Part shown: piece after piece, positions 58,364 to 64,000 of the stretch
Numbering within the stretch: the first letter of the stretch is position 1
How the letters are laid out: every line of letters starts with the position of its first letter
Assembly: GCA_973895155.1 (NCBI GenBank)
Contig: OZ316891.1
Span: 26,226,001-26,290,000 of the forward strand
Direction: 5' to 3'
DNA length: 64,000 bases
Source of the DNA: Marsupella aquatica
Taxonomy: Eukaryota; Marchantiophyta
Position numbers and translations under genes: made by a program
Notes under the pieces: generated by a model
Databases searched by the model: none
Told to the model about the DNA's origin: nothing
The model's input: the letters and a program-made list of their open reading frames with translations, nothing else

Positions 58364-61300
58364 ATGGAAAGGTTGAAGGTAATGCCAGATGTGAATTCCT
58401 TCACCAATGCCTGGAGCTTGCATGGAAACAGGGATATTGTGTCTCGGTATGAGATTTTAGAAAGGATTGGAGAAGGCACCTTTGGGGAAGTGCATAGGGC
58501 AAGAAGACGGGAAGACAACCTTATTGTTGCCCTTAAAGAAATTCACGACTTTGACAGTTCAGAACGCGAAGTGAACGCCCTCCTTCGCTTGGACCATCCC
58601 AATGTTGTAAGGTTGCACGAATATTTTGCCCAAGGGAGTAACATGGTGCTGGTTCTGGAATACCTTCCTCATAACCTTTCTGAAGTAATACGAGCTGGCA
58701 AAGGAGAGCTTTCGGAGGCAGAAGTGAAGGGGTGGATGATTCAGATTTTGCGGGGGTTGGCTGCATGTCATGCTGCTTCAATACTTCATAGGGATTTGAA
58801 GCCAAATAACCTGTTGATCGCTGAAGATAGGACTCTCAAGATAGCAGATTTTGGACAAGCGCGGATCTTGTCAGAAGTAGATTTTGAAAATGAAGAAGGA
58901 TTGTCTGGGTCAGAAATCTATAAGAAGTATGGGAAAGGAAATGAGAGTCAAATTGTTCATGATGCCCCAGCGATGAGCGACAATCAGGAGCTGGAATTTC
59001 AAGCTGATGTTTCTGTAGCGGAAGGCACGACGGGTGAAGATAGATCTATCAAAGTGGGTGGAATGCCATCGGAAACTAGCAAAGTTGAGGCATCTGGTGT
59101 CTATTTTGGCGGGGGAATTGGCCAGAGTATGGAAAATGGAAACTTATCGAAGGCTCTTGTGGAATCGATTCCACTGGTGAGAGAATTTTCTAGTGACCTG
59201 AGTGATTCCGACAATTTCGAGAGAAATGACAAGTATTTGGGGTCTGGTCCAACCAATGTGGGTTTTTCGGCTTTGGCAGATGCTGTCAAGGACGCGAGAA
59301 ATTACTTTACAGTAGAAGAAATGGTTAGAAGTGGCACTGGGATTCATAATTTTGGGCTGTCAGGTCTTCAGAGACAGCAAATTATTGCATCACAACCCAC
59401 GGAGGATCTTGTCTGTTGTGGATGGTTTCCAACGGAAAATGTTGAGAATCATCCAACTTTGGCCGAAGGAAGGAATTCATCTTTGGGAAATGCATCTACT
59501 GGGAAGGATAATATCGTCTCAGTCGGAAGGGATCAGGCCGAACGAGAAGATGATTCCAGCTCTGATGAGAGCGATGTTGACAGGGAAGGTAACTACGGTG
59601 TGAGAAGTGAGGGTGTGATTGACATACTGAATAAAACAGAGGGATTGCATAAGGCTGGAGCATCATTTAGTTCTGTCAGGGGAGACGGTGACTTTCTTCA
59701 GAAGCTGCGACGATTTATCAGGAAGAGAACAAGACGTCTAAATAATGATGGGAAGATAGCTGGTTCTCTCCATCCTAGGAATGAAAGAATTTCCACAGGT
59801 GGAGGTAGCAGTATGAAAGTGGCGGCCCAAAGAGATGGGCACGCATCTCACATGCCTCGGAGTTTAGGGCCCAGACAAAGTGTATCCTCTGAAAGACACT
59901 CGATAGATGTCAAGGCTATTCGTCCGCTGTCGCAGAGTCTGAGGACTGTAACTGCAACTGCAACTGAAAACATGGTTCGTTCACAGGGCCAGCGGGTGTA
60001 TTCCCAATCTCAGATTAGGAAGGGGACAAGGGATTTCTATGGAAAGCAGAGAAAGAGCTTTCCAGTTGGATGCACAAATTATATTGGCCAAGGCACAGTT
60101 ATTACAGATGGACATCGACTTGATAGTACGGATGAGGTATCACTTGTGTCGGGAGTTGAAGATGACTACTATGCACAACAGCGCCTCGTTAAGGAAGAGG
60201 TTGGCTCGACAGTGCCAGAGAAATCTGGAGAGTTCATGGATGGTGAGGAAGACGGGGGTGATCTACGGACTGAGAGTGGAAGGAAATTGTACGGAGGTTT
60301 GAAGGTAGAAAAGGTCGAGAGGGAAACAAGGGATAAAGTGGTGGTGAATGGACCATTAAGAGAGATGGCTTATGGTAGAGTGCGTGAAGGTGGAGAGACG
60401 GGAGCCGCGAGTCAGGTGGAATTCAAGGACAACTTCAGAGACGACGGGAGAGAGTTAAGAGAAGTGGAAACTGGCGGTGCCCAAATGAGTTTAATGGATT
60501 TGAAGAAATCCGGGGGAGATGAAGCGCATACAATGAGGGTCATCAAATATGGAGAGGTTCACAATGACTTTCCTTGGAGTCACCAGAAAGCATTAAAGAC
60601 ACCAAACGTACCTGCTGAAGAAGCTTTGGGAACAACGCTGTGTGAAATTCCAAGCACTTGGGGAGTGGGTGGGCATGATGTAGACAGCGTCGTGGAGACG
60701 TTGGACGGAAGGTGGGAAGGACCCTCTGGAGAGCCGATCCCGAGTAGAGATGTTTGCAAGTCCTGGACGCAGACGGAGGGGTACATTAGCACATTGTCAG
60801 ATGCTGAAGGCACAAGGTGGTATGGTGCTCCAGAATTCCAATTTTCATACATGGACTCAAAAATAGCTGGTCCTGTAGTTGGGAAGGTAATTAATGAAAC
60901 GAAGGGTCATGCCACTGGAAGTGAGGAAGAATGGGAAAAGGAAGGTTCTGAAGTTGGTACTTATCAGAATAGCAGCGCACATTCACAGGAGTCACCTGGG
61001 AGAGGCAACAGTGAATCAGAGCATGGGTCAGACTTTACTACAATGGAAGGAACAAGATGGTACAAAGCACCTGAATTGCTGTATGGAGCCACGAAGTATG
61101 GAATGGGCATAGACATTTGGGCACTGGGTTGCATTTTCGGAGAGTTATTGTGGGGCAAACCACTTTTTCCAGGTCTCAATGATATAGATCAACTTAGCAG
61201 ATTAGTAAGGATATTAGGCTCTCCAAACGAGAAAATCTGGGCAGGTGTTTCACTGCTACCTGATTTCAATAAGATTTGCTTTGTAGATGATCGACTCCCC

Positions 61301-61558
61301 CTCACTCTCCCGAAATATCTTCCCCATATTTCAGATGCTGCGCTGGACTTTCTGCAAAAGCTTCTGACCTATGATCCTGTTTTGAGACTGACTGCCGAAA
61401 GAGCTCTGGAGGACGAATTTTTCCATAAGCCACCTCGTCCATGTCCTTGTCATGAGTTACAGCTTCCCGCATGGGACGAAAGTGAGGCTTCGGATGAAGA
61501 GTGGGGGGACTGGAAGGACCCAGGTTCTCCATTCTCTGATTTTGAAATTCTCGGGTGA
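58364..61558 (+). CDS. CDKF: CDKF-type CDK-activating kinase with giant activation-segment insert (1064 aa)
   Basis: A plant CDKF kinase, the class that phosphorylates the T-loop of CDKD-type CDK-activating kinases. The single exon starts at ATG 58364 (A at -3, G at +4). An in-frame TTG lies at 58337 just after a stop, so this is the first ATG. Visible: glycine loop GEGTFG 36-41, VALK with Lys58, HRDLKPNN 142-149, and DFGQARIL from 162, a CDKF hallmark. APE is at 902-904 in GTRWYKAPELLYGATKYG, then DIWALGCIFGELL, PLFPGLNDIDQL and the DPVLRLTAERAL end. CDKFs carry an insert before APE; Arabidopsis CDKF;1 is about 479 aa in total, from memory, with roughly 110 inserted residues. Here DFG to APE spans about 740 residues, rich in Ser, Glu, Asp and Gly. 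It contains a basic cluster RRFIRKRTRR at 449-458 and a second copy of the activation signature, EGTRWYGAPEF, at 815-825. All catalytic residues are present. An intron hidden in the insert cannot be excluded, although the frame is fully open. Confidence 0.93.
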   Translation: MERLKVMPDVNSFTNAWSLHGNRDIVSRYEILERIGEGTFGEVHRARRREDNLIVALKEIHDFDSSEREVNALLRLDHPNVVRLHEYFAQGSNMVLVLEYLPHNLSEVIRAGKGELSEAEVKGWMIQILRGLAACHAASILHRDLKPNNLLIAEDRTLKIADFGQARILSEVDFENEEGLSGSEIYKKYGKGNESQIVHDAPAMSDNQELEFQADVSVAEGTTGEDRSIKVGGMPSETSKVEASGVYFGGGIGQSMENGNLSKALVESIPLVREFSSDLSDSDNFERNDKYLGSGPTNVGFSALADAVKDARNYFTVEEMVRSGTGIHNFGLSGLQRQQIIASQPTEDLVCCGWFPTENVENHPTLAEGRNSSLGNASTGKDNIVSVGRDQAEREDDSSSDESDVDREGNYGVRSEGVIDILNKTEGLHKAGASFSSVRGDGDFLQKLRRFIRKRTRRLNNDGKIAGSLHPRNERISTGGGSSMKVAAQRDGHASHMPRSLGPRQSVSSERHSIDVKAIRPLSQSLRTVTATATENMVRSQGQRVYSQSQIRKGTRDFYGKQRKSFPVGCTNYIGQGTVITDGHRLDSTDEVSLVSGVEDDYYAQQRLVKEEVGSTVPEKSGEFMDGEEDGGDLRTESGRKLYGGLKVEKVERETRDKVVVNGPLREMAYGRVREGGETGAASQVEFKDNFRDDGRELREVETGGAQMSLMDLKKSGGDEAHTMRVIKYGEVHNDFPWSHQKALKTPNVPAEEALGTTLCEIPSTWGVGGHDVDSVVETLDGRWEGPSGEPIPSRDVCKSWTQTEGYISTLSDAEGTRWYGAPEFQFSYMDSKIAGPVVGKVINETKGHATGSEEEWEKEGSEVGTYQNSSAHSQESPGRGNSESEHGSDFTTMEGTRWYKAPELLYGATKYGMGIDIWALGCIFGELLWGKPLFPGLNDIDQLSRLVRILGSPNEKIWAGVSLLPDFNKICFVDDRLPLTLPKYLPHISDAALDFLQKLLTYDPVLRLTAERALEDEFFHKPPRPCPCHELQLPAWDESEASDEEWGDWKDPGSPFSDFEILG

Positions 61559-64000
61559 ACTTACGATATACTGAGGTCGTTGTTTATATCAGACCTCTTG
61601 ATAACCTTGTACCTGACCAACGTCTTCCTGATTGAAGTGGAGCTAGTTGGTTTTTTGCATTTGTAACCTGGACCTCTGTATGGAGTAGATTGAAGTGGTG
61701 CTGAAGATGGGCTTGAGTTTAGCGTCAGGGGTTATGGGCTGGGAGACTTAAGCCAGTACTCTATTGGCATGACGGTGTTTACTTCTGGTAGAATTGTAAT
61801 AATTGTAGGGTTTTCCCTTTAGGTCTCTTATTCTGGGTGGAGAAGTAGACCCTGGATTCATCATGCAAATGGCGCATGCACATTGAAGAGGAGCAGTTGG
61901 TTAACTGTTTGAGTTCTTTTGAGCTTCTCTCCAGTCGGTAGGTTCCTTAAGGATTACAGTAGTTGTTCCTGTTTTGGCCCTTCATCTGAAAACACACTGC
62001 AACAGGGATAAGCTTATGCGAAGTCTTCAGCAGAGACAGTTGCAGTGAGACCGGGCCGGATATACTGGGCTTCGTCACCGAACTTGCCTTTAGCTGGGTA
62101 TAGTCGAGGGGATGTAGCTGTGCAAGTTTCACATCATAACTGAAGCAGTCCCTCACAGGGAGCAAGTAAAAGAAGGAAGAAGGAAACTCGCGAGGAGAAG
62201 GAGAGGATTGATCTTAAGCAATCGAGAGACATCTTTGGGGTCTCTAGTCGACTTCAACAAGTACGGAGTGCCATGAGGTACAAGCTGCTTCCTATGTCGG
62301 AAGATCATGAAGCTAGCAATGCGTTGCGACTTCATTGGGTTGTGATTTGCCTTGGAATTGCATTCTGAGAACAAAAAGATCGACAACTGTCCTAGCAACC
62401 AGGCTAAGGAATCATAGAGTTTACATCCAAGAGGAATGGCTAACGAGGCAGATGCAGACTCACCTGAAGCATCAACGGCATTACAGATGGCATTGGAAGC
62501 TTAGTACCTCCCACCGCCCAGGAGCCAGAATGTCCTTCCAACATCCAAGAGCGTACCCCGTGCCTGAAGGATGAGATCAAATGGAATACCTAGTTGACAT
62601 TGCACCATGCAACGGCAGACAACCTATCATGAAGATAGCGAAGAAGTAAGGAGATTGCCTTTCAGACCTGAAAGCCGCCCCGAGTAGGCACAGAAGTGTT
62701 GCGCCTGGTCATCAACAAGGTCGTGAGGCAACGTGAACAAAACTTGTCGAGAGAGAGATATGATTGTGAGTTTTTTGCTCGCTTCTCCCTTGAGATTCTT
62801 GGGATGGTAGGGTTTAGCATCCCATTGCTATGGAGTTAGTGAGACCATTTTTGTTCCTCTGGACACTTTAGGTGAGTTTAAAGCCTAGATTTTGAAATAC
62901 GTCAGGTGTTCAGACACGTTTACAATTATTTATTTGGAAAGAGAATTAATTTAGGGAGCCCTCTTGGTGGACTAAGTTCGTGTAGATTTCGCCTTTATCA
63001 AGATGATTGTACCAAATCTTGATTGTACCAAATCTATTGCTTTGTTATGGTTGTCATTCGATTCATTTCAGTACTTTCCCCAGCAAGTAAACAAGCTCCA
63101 AGACCTCTCTGTGAATAGACTTCGCTTCAAGTCCGAAGCCATATCGGAAATCGAAATGGAAAGTGGAAATACCCGAGTAATTAGTGCGCAGACTTGGATA
63201 TGCATTCATTATTACAAGCAAAAGCTAGCCAGCTCGTTGATTGATCAGTCCACATCCACATGCAGAAGTTCATTTTATCAAAAATATCTGGACTTATCTT
63301 TCAAAATTTTCTCAGGTCGCATCTCTACTGACAATGCATTCAACACCAAGTATGGTAACCTGTCATTCCTGAACGGCCTTTGGGACCACTCTTGCCTAGC
63401 TGTGCCACACACCAACTTCCTCTTCAATCTGCTCCAGCCCATGGCAGTGCCAATTTTCATCTCAACCAAAGGAATAATCTGAGGGTTCTGTATTGGCTTT
63501 GCGAAATGTGGTTGTAGTCATGTTCTGATGGAAAAAAATCTGGAAGTACTTTTCAGGTGAAAGTGGTTCGCATAAGTGATGCTGATATTCAGGCCAGCAA
63601 CCCAAGTAGGAAAAGTGATGCACATCTGGTGGCCAGAAAATGAAGAATTGAAGAGTTTACTAGATATTGGTCCCTCACTGTGAGGCCTCCAAATTTTAGC
63701 CAAACGGAATTCAAACATCTAGTTATGGTCAGATCTGGCGGTGACAGATTGATGTTTTTTCGTTGTGATGATGTCTTTCTACTAACTTCTTCTTACTTCT
63801 ATGGCACGAAACAATTTGAAGGAATCTTGTTAATTTTGTAATCTCTGAACCAAACCAAATTCAGGACTTCCTTCTGCACTCATGATTGTCACTCTCCACA
63901 ATAATGCTTAAGCATCAAATAGTATAAAATTACCCTGAGGATCAAAAGCAGATGAAAATCCTTCAGATGTTTAAATCACCATGAGAAATTCCATTCTCTA
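61559..64000. other. 3' flank of CDKF, no recognisable gene
   Basis: The first few hundred bases are probably the CDKF 3' untranslated region. Small frames follow, the longest being 159 codons at 63003-63482 (plus), which starts at ATG inside a short doubled unit 'gattgtaccaaatct'. It has no motif, and I cannot support it as a gene. Confidence 0.4.

Noticed and set aside
1-64000. tRNA, rRNA and CRISPR features
   Set aside because: Scanning by eye for B-box-like GGTTCGA words, rRNA blocks and regularly spaced palindromic repeats found nothing credible. A covariance-model scan would be decisive.

Overview
The window is nuclear DNA of a land plant. Evidence: a three-exon cytosolic ribosomal protein eL15 gene with a telo-box beside its start, a plant-type CDKF kinase, a plant-type OTU deubiquitinase with GT-AG introns, a plant Ty1/copia element primed from initiator tRNA-Met, and several small plant-style DNA transposons. 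Introns of the recognised genes are short (about 110 to 920 bp) and intergenic DNA is AT-rich and full of decayed mobile elements. The species cannot be named. A seedless lineage is possible but is only a guess. A 100-N scaffold gap lies at 55872-55971.

Layout. 1-6740: no recognisable gene, short tandem repeats. 6745-12081: a pile of old LTR fragments and broken transposon-like reading frames holding three hAT-like MITEs with 8-bp target duplications. 12082-18900: no recognisable gene. 18921-22398 (minus): an OTU-family deubiquitinase rebuilt from nine exons, with the extreme N-terminus missing. 24333-24571 and 25497-25997: two non-autonomous Mutator-like elements with 10-bp target duplications. 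29084-34130 (minus): a seven-exon gene for a 776-residue secretory-pathway protein of no recognised family, with a duplicated His-rich module. 36921-43287: a complete Ty1/copia element (323-bp LTRs differing at 3 positions, 5-bp target duplication) whose gag-pol carries two stop codons, a frameshift and a nested MITE. 43293-53170: repeats, including a LINE fragment, a 238-bp tandem duplication and a minisatellite. 53171-54166 (minus): eL15. 55600-57300: poly-G, the gap and a local tandem array. 58364-61558 (plus): an intronless CDKF-type kinase of 1064 aa with an insert of about 740 residues between DFG and APE.

The four host genes do not form a pathway. eL15 is translation machinery, CDKF belongs to the CDK-activating cascade, OTU edits ubiquitin chains, and the His-rich protein is secretory. 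The most unusual features are the giant, partly duplicated activation-segment insert of the kinase, the unrecognised His-rich protein, and a MITE family with four copies here, one of them nested exactly inside copia pol.
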